A stretch of DNA of 64,000 bases from Massiliimalia timonensis. Its GTDB lineage: Bacteria; Bacillota; Clostridia; Oscillospirales; Ruminococcaceae. Of the stretch, positions 8,121 to 16,921 are shown piece after piece. Within the stretch, counting starts at the first letter, position 1, and each line of letters begins with the position of its first letter. Both the position numbers and the translations under genes were made by a program. The stretch is taken from the NCBI RefSeq assembly GCF_900186585.1, contig NZ_FYDD01000004.1:434001-498000 (forward strand). The letters run 5' to 3'. A model generated the notes under the pieces. That model ran no database searches. It was given only the letters and a program-made list of their open reading frames with translations, and was not told the DNA's origin.

Positions 8121-9050
8121 ATGAAGAATCATGCGTCACCTCTTCAAAGCACAAAAAAATTCTTCCAGTCCGGAAGATATGTTGACTATTCCTTTACCAT
8201 TCCTGCGCTGTTGTTTATTGCTGTTTTTATGCTGTACCCGATTTGGTACAACATTATCATGAGTTTCAAAGATGTCAGTGTCAGCAACTTAAAGGATACA
8301 AGCGAGCAGGCCTTTGTTGGGCTTGCAAATTTTAAGGCGATCTTTGCGGATAAATATTTCTGGAGCGCGTTCCAAAACACCTTTATTTTCGTGATTCTCA
8401 GCCTGGTGTTCCAGTTTTCCATCGGCTTTTTGTTTGCGCTGTACTTCAACAAAAACTTTAAGGGCGCCAAATGGATGCGTGCGATCTTATTGATCGCATG
8501 GATGAATCCGGCGATCATTACCGGTGCTATCTTTAAATGGCTGTTAGCCGGCGATATCGGTATTTTCAACTATTTCCTAATGCAGATCGGCCTGATCACA
8601 GAACCGATCAACTTCCTGGCAAGCACTCAAACGGCATTATACAGCGTTATTGTAGGGAATATCTGGATCGGGATCCCGTTTAATATGATTATCCTGCTTT
8701 CTGGGATCCAGGGGATCGGGAACGACCTGTATGAATCAGCGGTCATCGACGGGGCAAACAGTGTTAAGAAGTTTTTCTATATCACCGTGCCCTGCCTGAA
8801 ACCCACGATTTTGGTGCTGCTGCTGCTGGGCTTTATCTATACGTTCAAGGTGTTTGATATTATCTATGCAATGACGACGGGAGGACCGGCAAACTCGTCG
8901 CAGATCTTACCGTATTACGCCTATGAGCAGTCTTTCAAACTGTTTAAGTTTGGGCAAGGCGCGGCCGCGTCCTGTGTATCGTTTGTATTGATAGCGCTTC
9001 TGGCCGCCGTGTACATTTACTTTTCAAATAAGGAGGAGATGGATGCATGA
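8121..9050 (+). CDS. CUT1 ABC transporter permease, MalF/UgpA type
   Basis: An inner-membrane permease of 309 aa with about six transmembrane segments, beginning with FTIPALLFIAVFMLYPIWY (about residues 25-43). The cytoplasmic EAA loop that docks the ATPase is visible as ESAVIDGANSVKKFFYITVPCLKP in the last third. The ribosome binding site is weak (GAAAGG about 14 nt upstream). The stop overlaps the start of the next permease gene by 4 bp (ATGA), so the two are co-translated. It works with the lipoprotein at 6601 and the permease at 9047. No ATPase gene is present in the locus, so a shared MsiK/UgpC-type ATPase elsewhere is likely. Confidence 0.9.
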   Translation: MKNHASPLQSTKKFFQSGRYVDYSFTIPALLFIAVFMLYPIWYNIIMSFKDVSVSNLKDTSEQAFVGLANFKAIFADKYFWSAFQNTFIFVILSLVFQFSIGFLFALYFNKNFKGAKWMRAILLIAWMNPAIITGAIFKWLLAGDIGIFNYFLMQIGLITEPINFLASTQTALYSVIVGNIWIGIPFNMIILLSGIQGIGNDLYESAVIDGANSVKKFFYITVPCLKPTILVLLLLGFIYTFKVFDIIYAMTTGGPANSSQILPYYAYEQSFKLFKFGQGAAASCVSFVLIALLAAVYIYFSNKEEMDA

Positions 9051-9883
9051 AGAAATTCTTCCGAAAACACAAAGGGATCTTCCAGACGATCATTGGTCTT
9101 CTCATTGTGCTTGTGTTCCTGTTTCCGATCTACTGGATGCTGGTTTCCTCGTTCAAGACAAGTTCGGAAATCTTCGCCAATCCTCCTACCCTGTTTCCGC
9201 AGGAATTTTATTTAGGGAACTATTCCGTCCTGTTCCAGGACGCGGAATTTTTGAATTATTTTAAAAACTCCGGGATCATCGCGGTGTTTGCAATGCTCCT
9301 TTCCATCGTGCTGGCGGCGCCTATCTCCTACGCGCTGGCAAGAAAACAGCTCAAGGGCGCGGGGATCATGCTGTTCTTGATCATCATTATTCAGATGGTT
9401 CCGAGCAACTCGATCGTGCTTCCTTTGTATGCGATGTTCTCCAGATGGGGGCTCACCAATAGCTTTGTGGGCGTTATTGTGGCAAATGTCACCTCTTCGC
9501 TTCCGTTTATCGCGCTGGTGCTCAGGACGTCGTTTTTGGGGATCCCGCAGGGACTTGAGGATGCGGCTTATATTGACGGATGCTCTAACTGGAAGACTTT
9601 CTTCCGGATTATTTTACCATTGACAATGCCTGCGCTGGTTACCTGTGCGGCATTCAGCTTCATTTTTGCTTGGGGCGAATTCGTTTACGCACTGGTATTG
9701 CTGCCGGACAAAGAATATTGGACCATCACCGTTGGGATGAGGACCTTTATTGGCCAGCACGGAACCAAGTGGGGCAGCTTGATGGCTACCGCAGCGTTCT
9801 CCTCGCTGCCGGTATTGATCATCTTTATCCTGACCCAGAAACATATCGTAGGCGGGATCACGGCTGGTTCTGTCAAGGGTTGA
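9047..9883 (+). CDS. CUT1 ABC transporter permease, MalG/UgpE type
   Basis: The second inner-membrane permease of the importer (278 aa, six predicted helices). The first helix is LLIVLVFLFPIYWMLVSSFK, and the EAA loop EDAAYIDGCSNWKTFFRIILPL contains the conserved Gly of the family. AGGAGGAG lies just before the ATG, which overlaps the stop of the preceding permease. About 40 bp downstream is a separate promoter for the sensor kinase, so this gene ends the transporter operon. No terminator hairpin is obvious after it. Confidence 0.9.
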   Translation: MKKFFRKHKGIFQTIIGLLIVLVFLFPIYWMLVSSFKTSSEIFANPPTLFPQEFYLGNYSVLFQDAEFLNYFKNSGIIAVFAMLLSIVLAAPISYALARKQLKGAGIMLFLIIIIQMVPSNSIVLPLYAMFSRWGLTNSFVGVIVANVTSSLPFIALVLRTSFLGIPQGLEDAAYIDGCSNWKTFFRIILPLTMPALVTCAAFSFIFAWGEFVYALVLLPDKEYWTITVGMRTFIGQHGTKWGSLMATAAFSSLPVLIIFILTQKHIVGGITAGSVKG

Positions 9884-9924
9884 TCTCAAATTTGATAAAA
9901 ATGATAGAAGTTTATAAAAAAATC

Positions 9925-9933
9925 TGGTATAAT
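9925..9933 (+). promoter_or_regulatory. Extended -10 promoter for the two-component system
   Basis: TGGTATAAT is a consensus extended -10 element (TGN-TATAAT). The -35 region at the normal spacing (TAGAAG, 9905-9910) is poor, as is common for extended -10 promoters. The sensor kinase start lies about 70 nt downstream. Confidence 0.5.
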
Positions 9934-10001
9934 GTACAAAAGCAGCCGCCGCCTTGGTGGAAAAGTATTCTGTGGCAGGCTATTGTATCGGAGTGTTAGA
10001 T

Positions 10002-11813
10002 TTGAGAAAGATCCAAAGGAAACCTAGATGGTCATTTTGGAATAAGCTGAGACAACTGGAAAAAAACATACCGCTTAACGGGAAGGTCGCAATCATCATT
10101 ATTTTTATCATTCTCATTCCCTTGCTGTTAATCAGCGGCGTGTTTTTTTCTTTTGTACACCGCAACAGTATGGAAACTGAAGAAGCGGCCCGAAATACCA
10201 GCTTGATCAATGTCAGGGACAGTGTAGATACGCTGATGAAAACCTATGAGGAAACCATAGACACGATCTATAACTACCCAGAGCTGTTTCGATTATCCGA
10301 AAGGCATGAGAATTTTTCATCGGGCGTAGATACCGAAAATCAGTTCCGGCGTGCCCTTTCGCGGATTCGTTCAGCAAGGGGATATATTGGTAATGTGTCG
10401 TTTGTTTTTCCCGACAGCACCCGGCTGGAGGATACAAGCGGGTATGGCAGCTTTGAAGTGATCCATGCCGAAAATGAAAACAGGCTCAGTGAATTCAGCG
10501 AGCAGATGCATGCCCAAAAACGTTCTGTCCACTGGGAGGCGAATCCTTCTATTCGGAAAGGGCTGGGGAAAGCGTCCTATTTCTTTTCCTGCAGCAAAAC
10601 AGTTCGGAATATTTATGACGAGAACCAGCTGATGGGACAGGTAGTGATGTATATATCCGGCCTAGCAATGGACGATGTGACCGCTTTGAAGCAGACAAGC
10701 CAAGACGAACTGCTGGTTATTTTAGATAGTGAGAACCAACTGGTCTGGTATAACGGGGACTCTAAGCTGGACGCTTCGCTGTTGGACGGTGGGCTTTTGG
10801 AGGAGTTTCAACGGCTTCAGGCCGGAGAGATCCATGATTACCATACAAAATCTGAAACGTATTGCTATATGTATGAGACCTCCTCTTATTCAGGCTGGAC
10901 ATTTTTAAATGTCATTCCTATGGAGGCTGTCACCCAGCAGAGCGATGTATTTAAGCTTTATTTTGCGGTCGTCATGTTTTTGGTGTGCCTGTTCGCGCTG
11001 TTGTGCGGGATACTGATCAACCGCCAGATGGTGCGGCCGATCCAGGCGATGATCGTGATGATGGACCATATCGACGAACTGGAGAAAATCGGACAAAGCC
11101 TGTCTGTTGACCGCAGCGATGAGATCGGCGGGTTATACCGGTCGTTTGAACAAATGGGCGACCGGATCGACTTTTTGATCGGACAACTGAAAGAAGCGTA
11201 TTCGCAGGACAAGGAAAAGGAGATCAAGCTGATACAAAGCCAACTGAACCCGCACTTTATTTACAATACGCTGGAGAGCATCAGCTGGGTCGCGTTCGAC
11301 AAGGATCTGCCGGAAGTATCCAAAGCGCTGACCTGTTTATCCAGCATCCTGCGTTATTCGATCAAGCACACCGGAGCGTTGGTGACATTTCAGGATGAAT
11401 TGGATCAGTTAGAACAGTACCTATATATCCAACACTTCCGGTTTGAAGAAAAGTTTCAGGTCCGTTATCATATTGATTCAAAACTGCTTCAGTATAAGAC
11501 GATCAAATTTATCTTCCAGCCCTTTGTGGAAAATGCGCTGCTGCATGCGTTTCAAGACCGGTATGACCATTGCTTGATCGATATTACAATGGCAGAAGAC
11601 GGGAATGATATACAGATCGTCATTCAGGACAATGGCTGCGGCATCCCGGAAAACCAGATCGCCCAGATCATGGGTAAAACCAGCGAGGGGATTGGGATCA
11701 ATAATATAGACAAGACCCTGCGGCTAAAATTTGGGAATCAGTATCACCTTCAAATTCAGAGCAGCCCGGGCGCTGGGACCTCGGTAACGTTAAAGATCCC
11801 AAAGATTCGCTAA
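10002..11813 (+). CDS. YesM-type sensor histidine kinase
   Basis: A membrane sensor kinase of the Firmicute YesM/LytS-like group, which usually senses extracellular sugars. A first transmembrane helix (IIIIFIILIPLLLISGVFF), a large extracytoplasmic sensor region of about 250 aa and a second helix (LYFAVVMFLVCLFALLCGIL) are followed by HAMP. Next come the His-kinase domain with SQLNPHFIYNTLES (His418 is the phosphoryl acceptor) and the ATPase domain (ENALLHAF, DNGCGIP, GIGINNID). The start is set at the TTG at 10002 because GGAG lies 9 nt upstream; an earlier TTG at 9954 has none. The response regulator starts 11 bp downstream. The pair probably controls the importer and the GH31 genes. Confidence 0.88.
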   Translation: MRKIQRKPRWSFWNKLRQLEKNIPLNGKVAIIIIFIILIPLLLISGVFFSFVHRNSMETEEAARNTSLINVRDSVDTLMKTYEETIDTIYNYPELFRLSERHENFSSGVDTENQFRRALSRIRSARGYIGNVSFVFPDSTRLEDTSGYGSFEVIHAENENRLSEFSEQMHAQKRSVHWEANPSIRKGLGKASYFFSCSKTVRNIYDENQLMGQVVMYISGLAMDDVTALKQTSQDELLVILDSENQLVWYNGDSKLDASLLDGGLLEEFQRLQAGEIHDYHTKSETYCYMYETSSYSGWTFLNVIPMEAVTQQSDVFKLYFAVVMFLVCLFALLCGILINRQMVRPIQAMIVMMDHIDELEKIGQSLSVDRSDEIGGLYRSFEQMGDRIDFLIGQLKEAYSQDKEKEIKLIQSQLNPHFIYNTLESISWVAFDKDLPEVSKALTCLSSILRYSIKHTGALVTFQDELDQLEQYLYIQHFRFEEKFQVRYHIDSKLLQYKTIKFIFQPFVENALLHAFQDRYDHCLIDITMAEDGNDIQIVIQDNGCGIPENQIAQIMGKTSEGIGINNIDKTLRLKFGNQYHLQIQSSPGAGTSVTLKIPKIR

Positions 11814-11824
11814 GGAGAAAGGAC

Positions 11825-13357
11825 ATGTACAGAATTGCCGTAATTGATGATGAGCCCAAGATCTTGAAAGGACTTACAGACCTATTACGAAAGGAATTTT
11901 CAGGGCAGGCCGAGATTGAAAGCTTTCAGACCACCTCCGCGCTGTTGGAATATGCCAAGGAACATCAGATCGATATTTTGATCACAGATATTTCCATGCC
12001 GGATATGGATGGATTGAAGTTAAGCGTAAAGCTGCGGATGAAATATCCATTTCTCAAGATCATTATTATCAGCGGATACAGCAGGTTTGATTACGCAAAA
12101 ACTGCTATTTCTTTACAGGTGTGCGAGTACCTGCTCAAGCCGGTCGACCATGAAAAGATGATCGGCGTTGTGAACAGGGCGATCCAGGAATTGGATTCTG
12201 CGAAGCTGGCCCAGCTTGACATGGTATCCCCGGAGGAGAGCCGGCAATATTATGAAATGATGATGATCCGTGCCATCCGGTATTCGGATGACGAATCTTT
12301 GGGCTGGCTGAAGCATTATGGCTTTGAAAGCTGCGCAATGTGTTTTCTCTTATTTGAATTTACTCCCCGCCCGGGACTAAACGACAATGTATTATTTCAG
12401 GAAACCTTCCGGTTCTTAAGGCCGACAGGCTACCATCAGATGTTCATTCAGGTCAGTCCGTTCCGCTTTTTATTGGTAACGCCTCAGGAAAAGGATGGCC
12501 TGCGCCGCATTGAAAAGTTTTTGGAACGCCAAAAACGGCATTCTGTTCGGTGCAGTGTAGGGATCAGCCGTCCGGTTTTGAGCTGCGAAGAGATTCAGAC
12601 CGCGTACCATCAGGCGCTGAGCATGGTGAAAATGGAGTTATACCATTCGGAAAATAGAGTCTATGAATATCATGCTGCCGCCACGCCGGATTATGACTGC
12701 GAAAAGTTATCGCTCGCGATTTTGAACCATTTGATCTCCTCCGAGGAAGAAAAATTGGACCGCGACATTTTGGATTTATTTACGCGATTCAAACAGGATC
12801 ATTTGGATATCCTGAGGCTGCAGGAGGTGCTTAAAAATGTGATAGAGCAGATGCAGCCAATATTATTCCATAACGGCGTTGCGGGTGAGGAGTTTGAAGA
12901 GGTTACGATCCAACTGGATCTAATCGACCAATATCACCTCCTAGCGGAACTGGAAGAGGATTTTGTCCGCTTTCTGAACAAAATGAAAGATAAGATCATT
13001 GTGGTAAAAAACCTGCGGCTGGAACAGAACCTGGATCAGGCCATTGATTACATGAAGACCTATTTTTATCAGGATCTTTCTTTAGAGGAGGTTGCCGATC
13101 ATGCGGGACTGAACGCGTCGTATTTCAGTACCACTTTTAAAAAATATACGGGGAGCAACTTTGTGGCTTACTTGATGAGCCTTCGGATCGAGCACGCCAA
13201 ACGCCTGCTGCGCGACCCGAACTATAAGATCCTGCAAATCGCGCAGGAATCCGGGTTCCATGACACCCGTTATTTTGCTAAGATCTTTAAAAAGAATGTG
13301 GGCATCACGCCCAGTGAGTACCGGAATATCGTATTGCAGCTGAATAAAAAATCATAG
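11825..13357 (+). CDS. YesN-type response regulator with AraC DNA-binding domain
   Basis: A cytoplasmic response regulator of 510 aa. The receiver domain (residues 1-120) has the acidic pair around Asp9, the phospho-acceptor Asp55 (ILITDISMPDMDG) and the lysine in LLKPVD. A long middle region of about 280 aa has no clear domain. The C-terminal AraC double helix-turn-helix (about 405-505) is clear: DLSLEEVADHAGLNASYFST and ILQIAQESGFHDTRYFAKIF. It follows the kinase by 11 bp with AAGGAGA. AraC-type regulators of this group bind paired direct repeats; the 20-bp-spaced repeats at 6451-6482 are candidate sites. Confidence 0.9.
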   Translation: MYRIAVIDDEPKILKGLTDLLRKEFSGQAEIESFQTTSALLEYAKEHQIDILITDISMPDMDGLKLSVKLRMKYPFLKIIIISGYSRFDYAKTAISLQVCEYLLKPVDHEKMIGVVNRAIQELDSAKLAQLDMVSPEESRQYYEMMMIRAIRYSDDESLGWLKHYGFESCAMCFLLFEFTPRPGLNDNVLFQETFRFLRPTGYHQMFIQVSPFRFLLVTPQEKDGLRRIEKFLERQKRHSVRCSVGISRPVLSCEEIQTAYHQALSMVKMELYHSENRVYEYHAAATPDYDCEKLSLAILNHLISSEEEKLDRDILDLFTRFKQDHLDILRLQEVLKNVIEQMQPILFHNGVAGEEFEEVTIQLDLIDQYHLLAELEEDFVRFLNKMKDKIIVVKNLRLEQNLDQAIDYMKTYFYQDLSLEEVADHAGLNASYFSTTFKKYTGSNFVAYLMSLRIEHAKRLLRDPNYKILQIAQESGFHDTRYFAKIFKKNVGITPSEYRNIVLQLNKKS

Positions 13358-13490
13358 CTTACCATTCTGAAAGAAATCATGGTGTTTTTGGAAAAAATCA
13401 CTTCAAATGGAGGCGCTTTTCTGTGAACGAAAAGGAATATGTTTTCGGGCAAAGGGTGCACGCATAGATGGAAAGAAGCGGATCATAACC

Positions 13491-13949
13491 ATGAAACGAA
13501 AAACAGCTTTACATCTGTCCTGCCTGCTGGCAGTGCTGGTATTGTGTGTGTGCGTATTTTTCCTTTTTGTGCATTTCCGTACACAAAATACCTTGCGTGA
13601 AATGCCGTTTGACGCATATCCATTGAATGGCGAGGAGGACAAAAGCAGTCCCTATGAACTGATGTTAACCAAACCCGATCTAGGACCGTTGAGTGTTGCA
13701 AAAGTATTTTACGGCGCGGAGGAACAGACTTATAAAATTTGTATCCTTGCCGAAGAGGGCGCCTTGGAAGGGCTGCCGGCAGAGATCGGGTTTTATCTAA
13801 ACGGGGAGGGCCCTTTGGAATACACCTTTTATTACGAAACGGTATTCTGGAACCGGTATTTAGTGTTTGCGTTAAAGGAGTATCCCGGCAAACAGACAGT
13901 GAAAATCACTTATCAGGGAAAGGCCTGCACCGCGGAATTTGCGGACTAG
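13491..13949 (+). CDS. Membrane-anchored protein of unknown function
   Basis: No family was recognised. From the ATG at 13491 the protein has 152 aa: a short basic start (MKRKTALH), one hydrophobic helix rich in Leu, Val and Cys (about residues 9-28), then an extracytoplasmic domain of about 120 aa. That domain contains many aromatic residues and beta-strand-like patterns (LEYTFYYETVFWNRYLVFAL, TVKITYQG). The cysteine in the helix is not in a good lipobox, so it is more likely a membrane anchor than a lipoprotein. It sits between the two-component system and GH31. It could be an accessory to sensing or import, or it could be unrelated. A longer reading from 13407 has no good start site. Confidence 0.65.
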   Translation: MKRKTALHLSCLLAVLVLCVCVFFLFVHFRTQNTLREMPFDAYPLNGEEDKSSPYELMLTKPDLGPLSVAKVFYGAEEQTYKICILAEEGALEGLPAEIGFYLNGEGPLEYTFYYETVFWNRYLVFALKEYPGKQTVKITYQGKACTAEFAD

Positions 13950-14012
13950 GGCCCCTGATTTATTTCATCAAGCATCTATGATAAAACGGAACGTTGAGAA
14001 AGGAGAGAAATT

Positions 14013-16013
14013 ATGGCAATTTTAAAACAAGTGGGAAACCGTTTGGTCCGTGAATATGATTTGGAAAAATTATGGATTGAGCCATGGGGGAAAAACGGCC
14101 TGAGGGTGCGCGCTACAAAGCATTTCCAGATGGAGGATCAGGATTGGGCACTTTTGCCATCTGACGCTTCGGCTCAAATTACAATTGACGGCCAGAAAGC
14201 CGAGATCACCAACGGAAAAATCACTGCCAAAATTGCGGCAAGCGGAAAAATAACCTTTTGGCGGGCTGACGGAACATTACTGCTGGAGGAATACCTGCGG
14301 CAGGAATCCTCTGATGAGTTCAGCAGTTTGCTGAAGATCGACGCACGGGAGTTGCGGCCAATCATGGGCGGGGATTACAGCCTGACCATGCGGTTTGAAT
14401 CTAACCGGAAAGAAAGACTGTTCGGCATGGGGCAGTACCAGCAGGATATGATGAACCTGAAAGGCACCTCATTGGAATTGGCGCAGAGAAACTCCCAGGC
14501 CAGCGTTCCGTTTGTGCTGTCTGATTTGGGATACGGATTTTTGTGGAACAACCCGGCGATCGGGCGCGCCACCTTTGGCACCAACCGCACCGAATGGTAC
14601 GCAGCTTCCACCAAACAGATGGATTACTGGATCACCGCAGGGGATACCCCGGCTGAGATCATGCACTCGTATTCCGAGGTGACGGGCCGTCCGCCGATGA
14701 TGCCGGAATACGCCATGGGCTTCTGGCAGTGCAAGCTCCGTTACCGCACACAGGAAGAACTGCTGGAAGTGGCGCGGGAATATAAGCGCAGGGGGATTCC
14801 GCTGTCGGTTATTGTGATCGACTATTTCCACTGGCCGAACCAAGGCACCTGGGACTTTGACAAAGAATATTGGCCGGACCCGAAAGCAATGGTAGATGAA
14901 CTGCGTGAAATGGGGATCGAACTGATGGTATCCATTTGGCCGACTGTAGATTCCCGCTGTGAAAACTATCAGGAGATGCTGGAGCATGGCTACCTGGTGG
15001 GTACAGACCGCGGCGTAAGGACCCAAATGCAGTTTTTAGGGAACGAAACATTCTATGACGCGACCAACGCGGGCGCCAGAGAATATGTTTGGAACAAGGC
15101 TAAAGAGCATTATTATGATCTAGGCATCCGTACCTATTGGCTGGATGTTGCGGAGCCGGAATACTCTACCTATGACTTTGACTTATACCGTTATTCGATG
15201 GGAAGCAACATGCAGGTGGGGAATATCTATCCCGCCATGTATGCGAAGGGCTTTTATGACGGACTGGTTGCCGCAGGGGAAACAGAACCGCTCAACCTTT
15301 TGCGGTGTGCATGGGCCGGGAGCCAGCGCTATGGCGCTTTGGTCTGGTCTGGGGATATCCACTCCAGCTTTGAATCCATGCGCAACCAATTTGCGGCAGG
15401 ACTAAATATGGCTGTTGCCGGTATTCCGTGGTGGACCACCGATATTGGCGGATTCAATGGCGGCTGGACTGATGACGAGGACTTCCACGAATTGCTGATC
15501 CGTTGGTTCCAGTACGGCACGTTCTGCCCGGTCATGCGGCTGCATGGGTATCGGCTGCCTTATCAGCCGCCGGTGTCCAATGAAGTGGGCGGAGGAATGT
15601 GTGATTCTGGCGCTGCCAATGAGATCTGGAGCTTTGGCGACGAAGCATATCCGATCCTGAAAGAGCATATTGAATTAAGGGAACGGTTACGCCCGTATAT
15701 CCGCGGCCTGATGCGGCAAGCACATGAAGACGGCACGCCGCCGATGCGCCCGGTCTTCTATGATTATCCGGAAGATAAGCTGACCTGGGATTTAGAGGAC
15801 GAATTTATGTTTGGCCCGAACCTGCTGGTAGCGCCTGTCATGTACGCCAAGATGACAGAACGTTCTGTCTATCTGCCGGCAGGCAAACAGTGGATCAATG
15901 TAGAAACCGGGGATGTTTACGAAGGCGGACAGACTGTGACTGTCCCGACAAAGCTGGAAAGCATCCCGGTATTTGCAAATTGCCAGGGGGTTGTTTCCTA
16001 CTTTAAAAAATAA
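14013..16013 (+). CDS. GH31 glycoside hydrolase (alpha-xylosidase/alpha-glucosidase type)
   Basis: A cytoplasmic retaining alpha-glycosidase of 666 aa with no signal peptide. After an N-terminal beta-sandwich (about 1-240), the barrel carries the nucleophile Asp378 in WLDVAEPE and the acid/base Asp448 in WSGDIHSSFESM. FWQCKLRYRTQEELLEVA and TDIGGFNGG are typical of the family. The WLDxxEPE wording resembles alpha-xylosidase-like members more than maltase-like WxDMNE enzymes. AAAGGAGAG lies upstream of the ATG. It is co-directional with YitT (26 bp later) and the SIS deglycase. In context it probably trims an alpha-linked sugar from an imported Amadori-type compound before phosphorylation, which is inference. 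Confidence 0.9.
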   Translation: MAILKQVGNRLVREYDLEKLWIEPWGKNGLRVRATKHFQMEDQDWALLPSDASAQITIDGQKAEITNGKITAKIAASGKITFWRADGTLLLEEYLRQESSDEFSSLLKIDARELRPIMGGDYSLTMRFESNRKERLFGMGQYQQDMMNLKGTSLELAQRNSQASVPFVLSDLGYGFLWNNPAIGRATFGTNRTEWYAASTKQMDYWITAGDTPAEIMHSYSEVTGRPPMMPEYAMGFWQCKLRYRTQEELLEVAREYKRRGIPLSVIVIDYFHWPNQGTWDFDKEYWPDPKAMVDELREMGIELMVSIWPTVDSRCENYQEMLEHGYLVGTDRGVRTQMQFLGNETFYDATNAGAREYVWNKAKEHYYDLGIRTYWLDVAEPEYSTYDFDLYRYSMGSNMQVGNIYPAMYAKGFYDGLVAAGETEPLNLLRCAWAGSQRYGALVWSGDIHSSFESMRNQFAAGLNMAVAGIPWWTTDIGGFNGGWTDDEDFHELLIRWFQYGTFCPVMRLHGYRLPYQPPVSNEVGGGMCDSGAANEIWSFGDEAYPILKEHIELRERLRPYIRGLMRQAHEDGTPPMRPVFYDYPEDKLTWDLEDEFMFGPNLLVAPVMYAKMTERSVYLPAGKQWINVETGDVYEGGQTVTVPTKLESIPVFANCQGVVSYFKK

Positions 16014-16039
16014 ACGCGTGAAATTTGGGGAGGGATGAT

Positions 16040-16897
16040 ATGCCAAGACGCAAGGCCCCGATTTTATTGCGGGATATTTTACTGACAATATTAGGAACTG
16101 CTATTTACGCATTGGGCGTATACATTTTTACTGCACCGAATCAGATCGCACCCGGAGGGGTGTCCGGGCTGGCAACGGTCATCAATTACCTGACCGGCGC
16201 CCCGATCGGGATCGTCACTGCGGCGATCAATTTTCCGCTTCTGATTTTGGGGTGGATCTATTTAGGAAAAGGATTTATTCTGAAGACCATGGTGTCGGTC
16301 ATCAGCTTTGCGCTGATTTACGATCATGTGTACTGTTACCTGCCGTTTTATTCCGGAAACCCTCTGCTTGCCGCCGTTTTCGGCGGCATCCTGATCGGGA
16401 TTGGTGTGGGGCTGACCTTTTACTGCGAAGGCTCTACCGGCGGGCTTGACATTGCAAACTTGCTGGTGAAGAGGCGGTACCCTCGCTTTAAGATCAGCAC
16501 ATTGGTATTGGCTTCCGATGTGATCGTCATTGTGCTGGCGATGATCGCGTATCAGAATTTTGATTCTGCGATGTACGCCATGATCTCCATGTATGTGCAG
16601 ACAAAGCTGATCGATCTGGTTTTGATCGGTGTAGACAACGAAAAGATCGTTATGGTGATCACCCGGAAAGGCAAGGAGGTTTCAGAGTTTGTGCTTACCC
16701 GGCTGGAACGGGGTGCTACCCGTATTCCAAGCATTGGCGCATATTCCAAGCAGGAAAATGAAACGTTGCTGTGTGCGATACAGCAGAGCGAGTACCGTCA
16801 GCTGAGGCGGGCCGTTCATGAGATCGATCCGGATGCATTTGTTATGGTGGCTTCGGCCGCCGAGGTCGTTGGCTATGGCTTTCAGTCAAAATCATAG
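16040..16897 (+). CDS. YitT family membrane protein
   Basis: An integral membrane protein with a DUF161 transmembrane half (about five helices, residues 10-200) and a C-terminal cytoplasmic DUF2179 domain of about 80 aa (KIVMVITRKGKEVSEFVLTRLERGATRI). The family's role is unknown; transport has been suggested. The start is the ATG at 16040, 5 nt after GGGGAGGG; a TTG at 16025 overlaps that site. It is embedded between the GH31 hydrolase and the SIS deglycase genes with short gaps, so it belongs to the same transcript. It could export a product of Amadori breakdown such as an amino acid, but nothing in its sequence proves this. Confidence 0.85.
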   Translation: MPRRKAPILLRDILLTILGTAIYALGVYIFTAPNQIAPGGVSGLATVINYLTGAPIGIVTAAINFPLLILGWIYLGKGFILKTMVSVISFALIYDHVYCYLPFYSGNPLLAAVFGGILIGIGVGLTFYCEGSTGGLDIANLLVKRRYPRFKISTLVLASDVIVIVLAMIAYQNFDSAMYAMISMYVQTKLIDLVLIGVDNEKIVMVITRKGKEVSEFVLTRLERGATRIPSIGAYSKQENETLLCAIQQSEYRQLRRAVHEIDPDAFVMVASAAEVVGYGFQSKS

Positions 16898-16921
16898 GAT
16901 TTGGAAAACAGGAGGGACTTT

